This document shows positions 38,669-48,495 of a stretch of 64,000 nucleotides of DNA, one piece after another. The notes beneath the pieces are model-generated. The model made no database searches and was not told the origin of the DNA. It saw only the letters and a program-made list of their open reading frames with translations. The position numbers and the translations under genes were made by a program. Where the stretch lies: assembly GCA_937934645.1 (NCBI GenBank), contig CALGYZ010000021.1, forward strand, positions 1-64,000, read 5' to 3'. This DNA is from an uncultured Bacillaceae bacterium. GTDB taxonomy: Bacteria > Bacillota > Bacilli > Bacillales > Caldibacillaceae. Numbering within the stretch: the first letter of the stretch is position 1; every line of letters starts with the position of its first letter.

Positions 38669-38714
38669 CAGGCACCCGGCGGTTTTTGTTCCGGCTTTCC
38701 GGGTGCCTGTTTTT
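38669..38714 (+). terminator. Terminator of yunB
   Basis: An 11-bp stem CAGGCACCCGG / CCGGGTGCCTG followed by T5, directly after the stop codon. Confidence 0.9.
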
Positions 38715-38748
38715 GCGGCTTCTGAAGGAGACCGGCGTCTGCCATTTA

Positions 38749-39744
38749 CTAATTTTTGGCCATTTTTCTCCTCGTTTCCCTTTCCCAGTGTTTTAAGTGG
38801 GGATACGGATCAAACGACCATTCTGTTTTGCCGTTATCTTTATACATGCCGTAATGGAGATGGGGCGGAAACTTTCCGGAAGTTCCCGGCGGACCGTACC
38901 CGGAACTGCCGACACTGCCGACCAACTGTCCGGGTTTGACAACATCCCCCAACTCTAAACCTTTTGCAAAGCCGTTTAAATGGGCAAAATAGTGATAAGT
39001 GTTATGAATATCCCGGATTCCGATCCGCCAGCCGCCGTATTTATTCCATCCTTTCATTTCCACAATACCATAGCAGGTTGAATAAACGTTGACCCCGTAC
39101 GCGGCAAAAATATCCGTGCCTTCATGAATTCTTCTTCCACCCCAGCCGCGGGCATCACCCCAGGTACTCCGGTAGCTGTAATTGGCGTGTAACGGCAGGG
39201 GGAAGTGCCGCTCCGATAAATCCAATGTTTGGAAGGTATTGTACAATTTCGCATAATTCATAATGAGTCTGACTGCTTTATCCCGTTTATAGTAATTCCA
39301 TAAACCGATTTTTATTGAATCGTGATCCGTACCGAACTGCAATAAGTAATTGGCAAAGGAAAAAAGCACATCTTCATCGTCTTCCGGATCGGCTTTTCCG
39401 TCTCCGTTTGCATCAAGACCGATTCCCTCGAAAAAACGGATCCGCTCCGGGTTCGTATCCTTTTTGTCCGGATTTAACAGACCTGACCATTTTTCCTGCG
39501 GAATTAACAGTCCGGCTACTCCTTCCGGATCCGGCAAATCTTTTCTCATGGAACGGATATTCCGCTCATATTGATCGGCGGCGGCAAGATAATACCAGGG
39601 AATAAACGTAAGCCGTTCAATTTTTTTATACAGCTCCATCCGTTGTTTGTACAATTCTTCCTCTTTTGCATCTGCTATAACTGGAACCGGCCGGAAGGAA
39701 AAGAGCAATAAAAAAACAGCAAGGATATGTACTGTAAAGCGCAA
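38749..39744 (-). CDS. lytH: M23 peptidase, LytH type
   Basis: 331 aa. Signal peptide (VHILAVFLLLFSF, cleaved near VIADA), helical region with an EF-hand-like DANGDGKADPEDDEDVL, then an M23 domain: HEGTDIFAAYG (Zn His and Asp), YYHYFAHLNG-type strand and PHLHYGMY (Zn His). B. subtilis LytH is an endopeptidase that trims spore cortex peptides to single L-Ala. TTG start after GGAGG. Faces yunB with its terminator between. Confidence 0.87.
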   Translation of the reverse strand: MRFTVHILAVFLLLFSFRPVPVIADAKEEELYKQRMELYKKIERLTFIPWYYLAAADQYERNIRSMRKDLPDPEGVAGLLIPQEKWSGLLNPDKKDTNPERIRFFEGIGLDANGDGKADPEDDEDVLFSFANYLLQFGTDHDSIKIGLWNYYKRDKAVRLIMNYAKLYNTFQTLDLSERHFPLPLHANYSYRSTWGDARGWGGRRIHEGTDIFAAYGVNVYSTCYGIVEMKGWNKYGGWRIGIRDIHNTYHYFAHLNGFAKGLELGDVVKPGQLVGSVGSSGYGPPGTSGKFPPHLHYGMYKDNGKTEWSFDPYPHLKHWERETRRKMAKN

Positions 39745-39900
39745 ATGCCCTTACCTCCTTCTTACCAATAGTTTGTGATGATGCATGAAAATCATGATTG
39801 TTAGATGTTGGAAACGGATGAAACGGCAATAATGAAGGAAAAATAAAAATAAGATATAATAATTTTATATAAGGGCAAAGAAGAAGGGTGATTAGTGACG

Positions 39901-40176
39901 ATGGTTCGTATCCAAAATTTATGCTATGAACTTGTGGAGGAGAGAAAAAACGGATTTGTGGAAGAAGCATTCCGTGAACGTTTTACGGATATATTAAGCC
40001 GTTACGATTATATCGTTGGTGATTGGGGTTATGGTCAGCTGCGGTTGAAAGGATTTTATGATGACCATAATCAAAAGGCGACATATGATACAAAAATCAG
40101 CACACTGACTGAATATCTGTATGAATACTGCAACTTCGGCTGCCCTTATTTCGTATTAAAACGGGTGGATAAATAA
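39901..40176 (+). CDS. yutD: YutD family protein (DUF1027)
   Basis: About 91 aa: YELVEERKNGFVEEAFRERF, YIVGDWGYGQLRLKGFYDD, EYCNFGCPYFVLKRV. Conserved in Bacillus, function unknown. ATG 39901 fits the family start; an in-frame GTG lies at 39895. Head of the yutDEF run. Confidence 0.85.
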   Translation: MVRIQNLCYELVEERKNGFVEEAFRERFTDILSRYDYIVGDWGYGQLRLKGFYDDHNQKATYDTKISTLTEYLYEYCNFGCPYFVLKRVDK

Positions 40177-40208
40177 TTTGCTAACAGTTATGGAAGGAGT
40201 TGGCAGCA

Positions 40209-40646
40209 ATGTATTTTATTGATCGGAAAAAAATAGAACAGAGGTTGGATTACATTGAGAACTTGGTGAAAATGTTCCGGAACATCAAAAACACAGAGGA
40301 CGGGATGGAAAAGCTTGCGTTGGAACGCATTGCCCACATGTTGCTGGAAGCTGTCCTGGAAGTGGGGAAAAATATGATTGACGGTTTCATCATGCGCGAT
40401 CCGGGCAGTTACGATGATATTATAGATATTTTATCCGATGAAAAGGTGATTACGGAGAAAGAAGCAGAACAGTTTAAAGAGCTCATTCCGTACAGAAAGG
40501 ATCTTGTCGTTTATTTTACGGATGTTAACCATACGAAAATGTACGAAGACTTTAAAAAGAATTTAGCGGCTTTTGATCACTTTCCTGAAGCTGTCAGAAA
40601 TTATTTGGAACATGAACTGGGACCGGTTTCGGCTTTCGGTAAATAA
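40209..40646 (+). CDS. yutE: DUF86/HepT-like protein YutE
   Basis: About 145 aa helical protein: FIDRKKIEQRLDYIENLVKMF, ALERIAHMLLEAVLEVGKNM, DGFIMRDPGSYDDIIDIL, LGPVSAF end. HepT domains can act as toxins in MNT/HepT pairs, but no nucleotidyltransferase is adjacent, and YutE in Bacillus is a stand-alone core gene. ATG 40209 after GGAAGGAG. Confidence 0.85.
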   Translation: MYFIDRKKIEQRLDYIENLVKMFRNIKNTEDGMEKLALERIAHMLLEAVLEVGKNMIDGFIMRDPGSYDDIIDILSDEKVITEKEAEQFKELIPYRKDLVVYFTDVNHTKMYEDFKKNLAAFDHFPEAVRNYLEHELGPVSAFGK

Positions 40647-40669
40647 GCTGTGAATCATGAGGAGATTTT

Positions 40670-41434
40670 ATGAAGAAATATAAAGGTTATTTAATTGACT
40701 TGGATGGAACAATGTATCGGGGTACGGAAAAAATCGATGCTGCTGTCCGGTTTGTCCGCAAACTGGCGGCAAGAAACATTCCATATTTATTTGTGACCAA
40801 TAACTCAACCCGCACACCGGAACAAGTGGCGGAAAAACTGCGCGGCTTTGATATTCCGGCAACCGCGGAGCAAATTTTTACATCCGCCATGGCCACTGCT
40901 AACTATATACACGAACGGAAGAATAATGCAAAAATTTATTTTATCGGCGAGAAAGGTCTTTATGAAGCTTTAAAGACGGAAGGCTTCCGTTTTGCGCGGG
41001 AAGATGCAGACACGGTGGTGGTTGGTCTTGACCGGAACGTCACATATGAAAAATTTGCTGTGGCGTGTCTGGCGATCCGGAATGGTGCGGAATTTATTTC
41101 TACAAACAGTGATGTTGCCATACCAACAGAACGGGGATTTATGCCCGGAAACGGTTCGCTCACAGCATTGGTGGCAACTTCCACACGGAAGGAGCCCGTA
41201 TTTATCGGCAAACCGGAACCCATTATTACCGAACAGGCTTTACATATCCTCGGTACAAAGAAAGAAGAAACATTGATGGTCGGCGATAATTATGATACCG
41301 ATATATTGGCGGGGATCCGCGCCGGAATCGATACTTTAATTGTCCATACCGGCGTGACGCCGAAGGAAAAACTGGCGGAGTATGAGATACAGCCAACCTA
41401 CTCCGTTGACACGCTGGATGAGTGGGAATTGTAA
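40670..41434 (+). CDS. yutF: HAD phosphatase, NagD-like (YutF)
   Basis: 254 aa: HAD motif I YLIDLDGTMYRG, motif II LFVTNNSTRTPEQ, motif III/IV FIGKPEPI and MVGDNYDTDILAGI. A TIGR01457-type phosphatase; in Bacillus linked to nucleotide or sugar phosphate clean-up. ATG after AGGAG. Convergent terminator follows. Confidence 0.9.
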   Translation: MKKYKGYLIDLDGTMYRGTEKIDAAVRFVRKLAARNIPYLFVTNNSTRTPEQVAEKLRGFDIPATAEQIFTSAMATANYIHERKNNAKIYFIGEKGLYEALKTEGFRFAREDADTVVVGLDRNVTYEKFAVACLAIRNGAEFISTNSDVAIPTERGFMPGNGSLTALVATSTRKEPVFIGKPEPIITEQALHILGTKKEETLMVGDNYDTDILAGIRAGIDTLIVHTGVTPKEKLAEYEIQPTYSVDTLDEWEL

Positions 41435-41476
41435 CATATCATGGTTTTCCCGGTTTCAGTCTTTTCCGTAAAAAAG

Positions 41477-41502
41477 AAGCTGCGGATTTCCGCAGCTTTT
41501 TT
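41477..41502. terminator. Terminator between yutF and yutG
   Basis: Stem AAGCTGCGGA / TCCGCAGCTT with a 2-nt loop and T-run on the plus strand; preceded by A5, so it can also serve the minus strand. Confidence 0.85.
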
Positions 41503-41522
41503 GCTTTTTTACGGGGACATAC

Positions 41523-42050
41523 TTATTCTACATTTTCCATGCGGTGCGCAAGACGGCTTGATGCCGCTGCAGCAATGGCGCCGACGATATCATCCAGGAA
41601 AGTATGGACATATCCGTTCGTTTTGTCATTTAGATATTTTAAGATTCCCGGTTTCATTTTGTCAATGTAACCGTAATTTGTAAACCCGATGGATCCGTAA
41701 ACATTGACAATGGAAAAAGCAAGAATTTCATCAACGCCGTATAATCCTTCATCCGTTTTTACAATCGATAAAAGCGGTTCATCCAACATGTTCTTTTCCG
41801 CCAGAACATCCAGTTGGATGCCGGTGATAACCGCATTTTGCACTTCACGCTTTTTTAATACCCCTTCGACGTTTTCAATACATTCTTTTAAAGTCAGTTC
41901 CGGATGATAGTTTTTCTGTAAAAAATAAACTAACTCGGCAATATCTTTGATCGTAACTCCCCGTTCTTTTAACATCTGAACTGCAATATCGCCGATTTGC
42001 GGGAACGCTTTGCGTTTTTCGTTCACCTGCTCATGTTTTTCTTCAGCCAT
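41523..42050 (-). CDS. yutG: Phosphatidylglycerophosphatase A-like protein YutG
   Basis: About 175 aa, PgpA fold: GVDEILAFSIVNVYGSIGFT and HTFLDDIVGAIAAAASSRL. It lacks the clear membrane segments of E. coli PgpA, as does Bacillus YutG. Start 42050 (MAEEKHEQ) preferred over GTG 42059 for spacing to AAAGGTGA. Confidence 0.82.
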   Translation of the reverse strand: MAEEKHEQVNEKRKAFPQIGDIAVQMLKERGVTIKDIAELVYFLQKNYHPELTLKECIENVEGVLKKREVQNAVITGIQLDVLAEKNMLDEPLLSIVKTDEGLYGVDEILAFSIVNVYGSIGFTNYGYIDKMKPGILKYLNDKTNGYVHTFLDDIVGAIAAAASSRLAHRMENVE

Positions 42051-42165
42051 GCTCTTCACCTTTTCTTTCCTGAATTCATGTCTAAAATGGAATTTCTCCC
42101 ATAACTATTATTATAAAGAAAAATATCATAAAGATTTTTGAATCGCAAACATAAAGGGGGACCTT

Positions 42166-43158
42166 ATGTTTTCAATTATAGAACAGAAATTTGGCATCCG
42201 TCCGGAACAATTTTTTAAGCTGACCGGTTATGATGCTTTTATGGCCAATCAATTACTTTATATTATGATTTCCGTGCACGAAAATGAACAGAAAGAGTTG
42301 CCCGAACGATATTATTTGACGAATTTCCTGCGGGAAAACGGAGAAAAATATGTACCGGTATTTGTACCGGCTTTGGATGGTACCTTTGTTCATCAGAAGG
42401 AAGGTGGTTATTTTGTTCTTTTAATGCTCGACCGTTGGGAAAATGCACCGGTTTCCGATTCCGGATATGAATTGGCGAATTTTCATAAAAAAGGGTTCGG
42501 TATGCAAATCGAAATAAAAAACTTGAATCGTACGGGACAGTGGAAAACGTTTTGGGAAAAGCGTCTGGATCAATTGGAAGACGTTTGGAAAAAAACCGTA
42601 ATGGCCGGACCCGGCAATGATTTTGAAACATATTTTGCGGAATCTTTTCCTTATTATTCAGCCATGGCAGAAAACGCCATCCAATATTTTGTCGATACGA
42701 TAATTGATGAAACCCCCGGTCCCTTTGATGTCGGCACGGTAACCCATGAGCGTTTTTCTCCGCAAACATGGTCCGGCATGCCTGTTTGGAAAAACCCCTT
42801 TCAATGGATTGTTGATCATCCGTCCCGGGATTTAGCGGAATGGATCCGATTTGTTTATTTTCATTATCCTCAAACCTATCCGGCATACGTGCAACGGTTT
42901 TTTTCCGCATATGAAAAAGTTATGCCCGTTTCTTCCTTTGGCAAGCGTCTATTATATTCCCGGCTCCTGTTTCCCGTCCATTATTTCCGGTGTATTGAAT
43001 ATTATTATATCCGGTTGCAAGTAAACGCAAACGTAAAACAGGATATCACCGAACTGAAAAAAATTATCAAAACAAGTGAACAGTATGAAAATTTTTTGGC
43101 GGAAATTTTAAAAATTACGGGATTTCCGGGAATGCCTGTACCGGATTGGTTAAGATAA
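42166..43158 (+). CDS. yutH: Spore coat protein YutH (CotS-like)
   Basis: 330 aa, CotS/YutH family with a degraded aminoglycoside-kinase-like fold: YELANFHKKGFGMQIEIKNL, WKTFWEKRLDQLEDVW, FQWIVDHPSRDLAEWIRFV. A coat-associated protein in B. subtilis. GGGGG site before the ATG. No obvious terminator. Confidence 0.83.
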   Translation: MFSIIEQKFGIRPEQFFKLTGYDAFMANQLLYIMISVHENEQKELPERYYLTNFLRENGEKYVPVFVPALDGTFVHQKEGGYFVLLMLDRWENAPVSDSGYELANFHKKGFGMQIEIKNLNRTGQWKTFWEKRLDQLEDVWKKTVMAGPGNDFETYFAESFPYYSAMAENAIQYFVDTIIDETPGPFDVGTVTHERFSPQTWSGMPVWKNPFQWIVDHPSRDLAEWIRFVYFHYPQTYPAYVQRFFSAYEKVMPVSSFGKRLLYSRLLFPVHYFRCIEYYYIRLQVNANVKQDITELKKIIKTSEQYENFLAEILKITGFPGMPVPDWLR

Positions 43159-43252
43159 AGAGCTTTTTGTGAAAGAATTCTCTATTTCAATTATTCTTGG
43201 TAAATTATGTTAGAATAGTGAAGGAAGAACAATAAAATCCGGAGGGTTAATA

Positions 43253-44233
43253 ATGGAAAAACCTTATGTATATATAACCCGTAAACTGCCGCAGGAACTT
43301 GTTGAACCGATTGGACAGTTTGCGGATTTTCGTATGTGGGAAAAAGAAGAGGAGCCGGTTCCAAGGGATGTTTTATTAGAAGAGGCAAAAAAAGTGGATG
43401 CATTATTTACCATGTTATCCGACCCGGTTGATGAAGAATTGATTGAAGCGGCACCCCGGCTGAAAGTGGTTGCTAATCTGGCTGTCGGTTATGACAATAT
43501 CGACGTTGATGCAGCGACGAAAAGGGGGATTGCCGTTTGCCATACACCGGAAATTTTATCAGATACGACAGCCGATCTAACCTTTTCCCTACTTCTGATG
43601 GTTGCCAGACGCCTACCCGAAGCCGTGGAGCTTGTTAAAAGAGGAGAGTGGAAAAGCTGGAGTCCGTTTTTCATGGCAGGGGCGGATGTTCATCATAAAA
43701 CTATCGGAATTGTCGGCATGGGCAGTATCGGGGAAGCGGTTGCCAGACGTGCCCGAGGGTTTGATATGAAAATTTTATATCATAACCGAAACCGCAAGCC
43801 TGCGGCAGAAAAGGAACTGGGCGCCGTCTACTGCTCTTTTGACGAGTTAATTCAAAAATCGGATTTTGTTGTTTGTATGACACCGCTGACAGAAGAAACA
43901 AAAGGCATGTTCAATAAAGAAGTTTTTAAAAAGATGAAAAAAACCGCCTATTTTATAAATGCAGCCCGCGGAGGGGTCGTCGTTGAAAAAGATCTGGTGG
44001 AAGCGCTGGAGAACGGGGAAATTGCCGGTTGCGGCCTTGACGTTTTTGAAGAGGAACCGATCAGCGCTGACCACCCGCTGTTGAAATTTAAACAAGTTGT
44101 TGCCCTGCCGCATATCGGCAGTGCATCCGTTGAAACGAGGACAAATATGGTCCGGCGCTGCATACGGAATATTGAACTCGTTCTAAAAGGAAAAAAGCCG
44201 CTAAGCATTGTCAATGATGAAATTTTTGAATAA
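43253..44233 (+). CDS. D-2-hydroxyacid dehydrogenase (glyoxylate/hydroxypyruvate reductase type)
   Basis: 326 aa: NAD(P) fold GIVGMGSIGEAVARRARGFD, catalytic Arg in INAARGGVVVEKDLVEAL, Glu in FEEEPISADHPLL, His in ALPHIGSASVETR. Closest to GhrB/GyaR enzymes that interconvert hydroxypyruvate or glyoxylate with D-glycerate or glycolate. CGGAGGG precedes the ATG. Confidence 0.85.
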   Translation: MEKPYVYITRKLPQELVEPIGQFADFRMWEKEEEPVPRDVLLEEAKKVDALFTMLSDPVDEELIEAAPRLKVVANLAVGYDNIDVDAATKRGIAVCHTPEILSDTTADLTFSLLLMVARRLPEAVELVKRGEWKSWSPFFMAGADVHHKTIGIVGMGSIGEAVARRARGFDMKILYHNRNRKPAAEKELGAVYCSFDELIQKSDFVVCMTPLTEETKGMFNKEVFKKMKKTAYFINAARGGVVVEKDLVEALENGEIAGCGLDVFEEEPISADHPLLKFKQVVALPHIGSASVETRTNMVRRCIRNIELVLKGKKPLSIVNDEIFE

Positions 44234-44249
44234 GGGAAGAATAAAAAAA

Positions 44250-44286
44250 GAGCCATCTTCCTTTTGCAGGAAAGACGGACTCTTGT
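44250..44286. terminator. Bidirectional terminator
   Basis: AGAGCCATCTTCCT pairs with AGGAAAGACGGACTCT with mismatches; A7 on the left and a T-rich right flank serve both the dehydrogenase and the convergent yutI. Confidence 0.7.
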
Positions 44287-44294
44287 TCTTTTAT

Positions 44295-44522
44295 TTAAAA
44301 CACCTGTTCTACTTCAACAACACCGGGGACTTCTTCCAGCAATGCGCGTTCGATTCCGGCCTTCAGGGTAATTGTCGAGCTGGGACAGGTACCGCATGCG
44401 CCGAGCAAACGCAATTTTACAATCCCGTCTTCAACATCGACAAGTTCACAATCGCCGCCGTCACGTAAAAGGAACGGTCTTAATTTATCCAGTACTTCCT
44501 GAACCTGTTCTTTGATATCCAT
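44295..44522 (-). CDS. yutI: NifU C-terminal domain protein YutI
   Basis: 75 aa: [20 protein letters not shown] and [16 protein letters not shown] with the CxxC that binds an Fe-S cluster. A Nfu-type carrier that takes clusters from the Suf scaffold to targets. GAAAGGAGTG precedes the ATG. Divergent from yuzD. Confidence 0.93.
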   Translation of the reverse strand: MDIKEQVQEVLDKLRPFLLRDGGDCELVDVEDGIVKLRLLGACGTCPSSTITLKAGIERALLEEVPGVVEVEQVF

Positions 44523-44640
44523 TGAAATCGCACTCCTTTCATAATCTTATTATAATAAGGTTAAGTGTAAAAATCCATTTGTTCGTTTTGGAAAAAACGA
44601 ATTTATTTCACCACTCTGCATTAAAGGGGGATCGGGACAA

Positions 44641-44976
44641 ATGGAACTGAAAAAACCGGTCACAATTACTGTATATGGTGCGGAACAGATTTGTGCTAGC
44701 TGTGTTAATTTGCCGGGCTCAAAGGACACTTATGAATGGCTGGAAGCGGCCATCAGCCGGAAATTTCCGGACCAGCCGTTCAATATGGATTACGTCGATA
44801 TTATGAATCCGCCCGCCGATCGGAAAAAGGCAGAATTTGCTAAAAAAATATTAGAAGAAGACATTTTTTACCCGGTCGTACTCGTTGAAGACGAGATTGT
44901 AGCCGAAGGAAATCCGCGACTTAAAAATATTTACGCTAAAATGGAAAAGTACGGGTACAAGACTGCAAAACAATGA
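44641..44976 (+). CDS. yuzD: YuzD family protein (DUF1462)
   Basis: 111 aa thioredoxin-like fold: TVYGAEQICASCVNLPGSKD with CxxC, YEWLEAAISRKFPDQPFNMD, DIFYPVVLVEDEIVAEGNP. Function unknown; sits with Fe-S genes as in Bacillus. Confidence 0.88.
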   Translation: MELKKPVTITVYGAEQICASCVNLPGSKDTYEWLEAAISRKFPDQPFNMDYVDIMNPPADRKKAEFAKKILEEDIFYPVVLVEDEIVAEGNPRLKNIYAKMEKYGYKTAKQ

Positions 44977-44982
44977 AAAGAG

Positions 44983-45012
44983 AAAAATCACCTCGTAAAA
45001 GAGGTGATTTTT
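44983..45012. terminator. Bidirectional terminator between yuzD and yutJ
   Basis: A 12-bp perfect stem AAAAATCACCTC / GAGGTGATTTTT, loop GTAAAA. Confidence 0.9.
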
Positions 45013-45016
45013 AGTC

Positions 45017-46078
45017 TTATCCGTTATGGAAACGGTATAGCCAGAGCACTCCTGATTTTAATAATCTCGGTACCCTACCCGTTAACGGGACTTCGTTGAC
45101 GAGGCCGAAACCGTGCTTTTTCCCGAGGGAACCGAGAATCCCTTTCAGCTTGATTTCAGGAAGCTCAGGAAGTTCTTCATTTTTCCATCTTTTTAAAATC
45201 ACATCGACAATTTGGTCACCCTGTGCTTCAGCAAGCTGTGCGCTCGGTGCATGGGGAAGACTTGCACAGTCCCCTACAACATAAACGTTTTCATAACCGG
45301 GAATATTATGATGCGGAGTAAGAACAATCCGGTCCTGTCCGTCCTTTTCCACATTCATTTCCCTGACAACTTTATTTGGACGGATTCCAGCCGTCCAAAC
45401 AACGCAGTCAAAGGCAATCGGCTGATCATGATTGTACAGAACACCTTTTTCAACTTTTGTAATATTGGCGTTATTAACGATTTGAACCCCGTGGTCCCGG
45501 AACCATTCTTCAACGTACTTGCTTAATTTTTCAGGAAACTTGGACAGAACAACATTTCCGCGATCGAATATGGAAATCTTTAAATCCGGTCTGGATTCAT
45601 GCAGCTCGCTGGCGATCTCTACACCGCTTAATCCCGCCCCGACAATGGCCACTGTTGAATTTTTCGGTAAACTGCATAAAGTTTGATACGTTTTTCTTGT
45701 TGATTCAATGGACTGAATGCTGCACGTGTATTCATCCGCACCGGGAACATTATGATATTTGTCCTCGCAACCCAATGCGATGATCAAATCATCATATGAA
45801 AGTGTGCCTTTTTTCAAAAGATGAACCTTTTCGTTTTCGATGTCAATTTTTGTTACTTCATCATTAATAAATTCCAACTGTGGATGTTGCGGGAAAGGAA
45901 CGCGGACTTGATCATCAGCTACTGTTCCCGCTGCAAGAGCATAAAATTCTGTTTTAAAACAATGATAAGGGACCTTGTCAACCAATATGATTTGCCGGTT
46001 TTCCGGAAGTTGATTCAAAAGCTTTTGCAAAATCCGCATACCACCGTAACCGCCGCCCAAAATGACAAGTTTTTTCAT
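45017..46078 (-). CDS. yutJ: Type II NADH dehydrogenase-like protein YutJ
   Basis: 353 aa FAD/NAD(P) oxidoreductase: GGGYGGMRILQKL, second dinucleotide fold VAIVGAGLSGVEIASELHES, VVWTAGIRPNKV, VYVVGDCASLPHAPSAQLAE. Shorter than Ndh (about 390-400 aa), lacking part of the C-terminal membrane anchor; YutJ-type paralogue. ATG after AAAGGGG. The 320-bp gap to 46399 is AT-rich and holds only promoter-like DNA for yutM; I see no gene in it. Confidence 0.85.
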   Translation of the reverse strand: MKKLVILGGGYGGMRILQKLLNQLPENRQIILVDKVPYHCFKTEFYALAAGTVADDQVRVPFPQHPQLEFINDEVTKIDIENEKVHLLKKGTLSYDDLIIALGCEDKYHNVPGADEYTCSIQSIESTRKTYQTLCSLPKNSTVAIVGAGLSGVEIASELHESRPDLKISIFDRGNVVLSKFPEKLSKYVEEWFRDHGVQIVNNANITKVEKGVLYNHDQPIAFDCVVWTAGIRPNKVVREMNVEKDGQDRIVLTPHHNIPGYENVYVVGDCASLPHAPSAQLAEAQGDQIVDVILKRWKNEELPELPEIKLKGILGSLGKKHGFGLVNEVPLTGRVPRLLKSGVLWLYRFHNG

Positions 46079-46399
46079 GTGATTTTCCCCTTTGTTTTGT
46101 TTTGAATTTTCATAAATTATTCTACGATAATTATTAACTATCTATTTATCCCCTTTTGTCAAATATGAATTTCCTTTTAAAAGTATATTTTAATTTTGTG
46201 AACATAACAACCGGTTTGACGGATTTCAGTGGTTTAAGCACTTTTTTGACAATTTAACCGCATTAATAACGTTTTCATGTCCACAATGATTTTATTTGAT
46301 TAAACTTATTTTAATTGTGTAATATGAATATAATGTATATACTAAAATTACAAGGAGAATGTTAAAAACACAGAACTGGTTAAAAAAGGAGGGATTAGG

Positions 46400-46762
46400 A
46401 TGGAAGAAGTGATTACGTTAACGGATGCTGCTGCATACCAGGTAAAAGACATGATGGAGCAAAATGATGAAAAAGACGCCTATTTGCGGGTATATGTTTC
46501 AGGCGGCGGCTGTACCGGTTTGACATACGGTATGAAACTGGATCATGAAGTAAAAGAGGACGATATTCAATTTGAGAAAAACGGCGTAAAGGTCCTTGTC
46601 AATAAAACGGATGCGTTAGTGTTAAAAGGTACGACAATCGATTACAAGCAATCTTTGCTTGGCGGCGGTTTTACGATTGACAACCCGAACGCAATCGCTA
46701 CATGCGGATGCGGCCAGTCATTCCGTACGGCTACAAATGCCGGAACACCAGGTGATTGTTAA
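46400..46762 (+). CDS. yutM: A-type Fe-S carrier
   Basis: 120 aa HesB/IscA family: LRVYVSGGGCTGLTYGMKLD, and the paired cysteines in TCGCGQSFRT. Inserts or carries Fe-S clusters; the ErpA/SufA-like protein of Bacillus. AAAGGAGG precedes the ATG. Confidence 0.92.
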   Translation: MEEVITLTDAAAYQVKDMMEQNDEKDAYLRVYVSGGGCTGLTYGMKLDHEVKEDDIQFEKNGVKVLVNKTDALVLKGTTIDYKQSLLGGGFTIDNPNAIATCGCGQSFRTATNAGTPGDC

Positions 46763-46801
46763 AAGTTAAACAGGGGGATAATTTCAAAACAGGATTCATT
46801 A

Positions 46802-46838
46802 AAAAAGGGTATCCGGTTCAAATGCGGATACCCTTTTT
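46802..46838. terminator. Bidirectional terminator between yutM and yumC
   Basis: AAAAAGGGTATCCG / CGGATACCCTTTTT, a 14-bp perfect stem with a 9-nt loop. Confidence 0.9.
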
Positions 46839-46848
46839 CTCATTCTTA

Positions 46849-47847
46849 TTATTTATCAAATAACGAAGTACTATGTACTGGTTGGATACGGGCTTTTGGA
46901 TCAATGTATTTTTTCGCGTTACTGACTGCAATCGGCGCTTCCCCGAACCCGGTTGCAATAAGTTTTACTTTTCCTTCATATGTGCATATATCCCCGGCTG
47001 CGTATACTCCCGGAATATTTGTTTCCATTTTGGAATTGACAACGATGGAATTTTTTTCGATGTTCAATCCCCATTCTTTGATCGGCCCGAGGGAAGAAAC
47101 AAATCCATAGTTGACAATGACTTCATCTGTATCAAGGGTTTCTGTTTCTTCTCCTTTGGTCTTCTGAATGACTACCCGGCGGATCTTTTCATCGTCACCG
47201 ATTAATTCAGCCGGGACATAGGGAGTTTTAATTTCAACGGTTGAATTTTTTAATTGTTCAACGCTGTGTTCATGGGCGCGGAATTTGTCACGGCGGTGAA
47301 CAATGGTAACATGGCTGGCAATCGGTTCGAGCATTAATGCCCAGTCAACCGCAGAATCTCCCCCGCCGAGAATCACGACTTTTTTTCCTTTAAAATGTTC
47401 CATATTATCAACAAAGTAATGGAGATTTTTTCCTTCATATTTTTCCGCGTTTTCTAATTTCAGCCGCCGTGGCTGGAATGCTCCGTTTCCGGCGGTAATA
47501 ATTACAGTTTTTGAATAGTGAATTTCTTTGTTTGTTGTTAATTTAATGATTCCATCTTCCATTCTTTCCAGTTTTTCGACGGATTGTTCCAGGCAGACCG
47601 TTTGTTTAAACCGTTTATTTTGCTCCAATAAGTTTTCAATCAGATCACGGGCACGAACTTTTGGGAATCCGGCAATATCGTATATATATTTTTCCGGATA
47701 CAGTGCCGTTAATTGTCCGCCGAGCTGGGGAAGACTTTCGATAATTTTTACGGTGGCGTTGCGCATTCCGCCGTAAAATGCAGTAAATAATCCGATAGGA
47801 CCTCCTCCGATAATGGTTATATCATAAACGTTTGTATCTTCTCTCAA
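46849..47847 (-). CDS. yumC: Ferredoxin/flavodoxin-NADP+ reductase, thioredoxin reductase-like (YumC)
   Basis: 332 aa, matching YumC: FAD fold [24 protein letters not shown] fold [34 protein letters not shown]. No CxxC, so it is not a thioredoxin reductase. TTG 47847 is chosen for TTGGAGGGA upstream; the longer frame to 47952 has no ribosome site and no family match. Confidence 0.88.
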   Translation of the reverse strand: MREDTNVYDITIIGGGPIGLFTAFYGGMRNATVKIIESLPQLGGQLTALYPEKYIYDIAGFPKVRARDLIENLLEQNKRFKQTVCLEQSVEKLERMEDGIIKLTTNKEIHYSKTVIITAGNGAFQPRRLKLENAEKYEGKNLHYFVDNMEHFKGKKVVILGGGDSAVDWALMLEPIASHVTIVHRRDKFRAHEHSVEQLKNSTVEIKTPYVPAELIGDDEKIRRVVIQKTKGEETETLDTDEVIVNYGFVSSLGPIKEWGLNIEKNSIVVNSKMETNIPGVYAAGDICTYEGKVKLIATGFGEAPIAVSNAKKYIDPKARIQPVHSTSLFDK

Positions 47848-48064
47848 AAGAAATCCCTCCAATTTACATTCAAAAATTATTCTATCATAATTCATACAAT
47901 TTTCGAAACAAATATTTTTGAAAATTACAGAATAAGGGTACTGAACACGCAAAATGTTATCATGAATTTAGAACAGACGCTGTAACCTTAACATAACGAT
48001 ATCAATTGACAGAATATTTTTATTTTTGGTAAATTTAATGTAATACAAGCTCCGGAGGGATTTG

Positions 48065-48388
48065 ATGGAAGTATCTATTGTGCAGCTGTTTATATCGGTA
48101 TTATTGTTTTTCGTTCTTTTTTACGGCATCGGCTTTATTTTGAACATGCTTCTCCGTATGACATGGATCATGTCATTGTTTTATCCGCTTGTTGTCATTT
48201 TCATTGTTGATCAAATTCCGTTTACCCATTATTTCCGTCAGCCGGGTACGGCTTTTGAAACATTGGGGAAAAATATTATTTCATTGGCGCCGGCTGATAT
48301 TACGATTTTACTGAGCGGATTTCTCGGTACAATCATGGCGGGAATTACGATGAAAGCATTGCGCGCACGGGGATACCGGATGTTTTAG
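48065..48388 (+). CDS. yuiB: Membrane protein YuiB
   Basis: About 107 aa with three hydrophobic segments: VQLFISVLLFFVLFYGIGFI, TWIMSLFYPLVVIFIV, ITILLSGFLGTIMAGI. Uncharacterised Bacillus protein next to yuiC. ATG 48065 after GGAGGGA. Confidence 0.8.
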   Translation: MEVSIVQLFISVLLFFVLFYGIGFILNMLLRMTWIMSLFYPLVVIFIVDQIPFTHYFRQPGTAFETLGKNIISLAPADITILLSGFLGTIMAGITMKALRARGYRMF

Positions 48389-48495
48389 CAAAAAAATTTC
48401 ATCCTCTTGGAAAAGGATGAAAGCGCGGTTATCACTTCTCCCGTGAATAATTTTTATCCACTGGGGAACAAATAGACACGGGAGGAGTGAAAAAT

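Noticed and set aside
40209..40646. YutE as toxin of a HepT/MNT pair
   Set aside because: No nucleotidyltransferase antitoxin adjoins and the gene sits in a conserved core run.
46079..46399. Small yuzB-like gene expected between yutJ and yutM by synteny
   Set aside because: The gap is AT-rich with stops in all frames; no Cys-rich DUF1450 pattern is present here.
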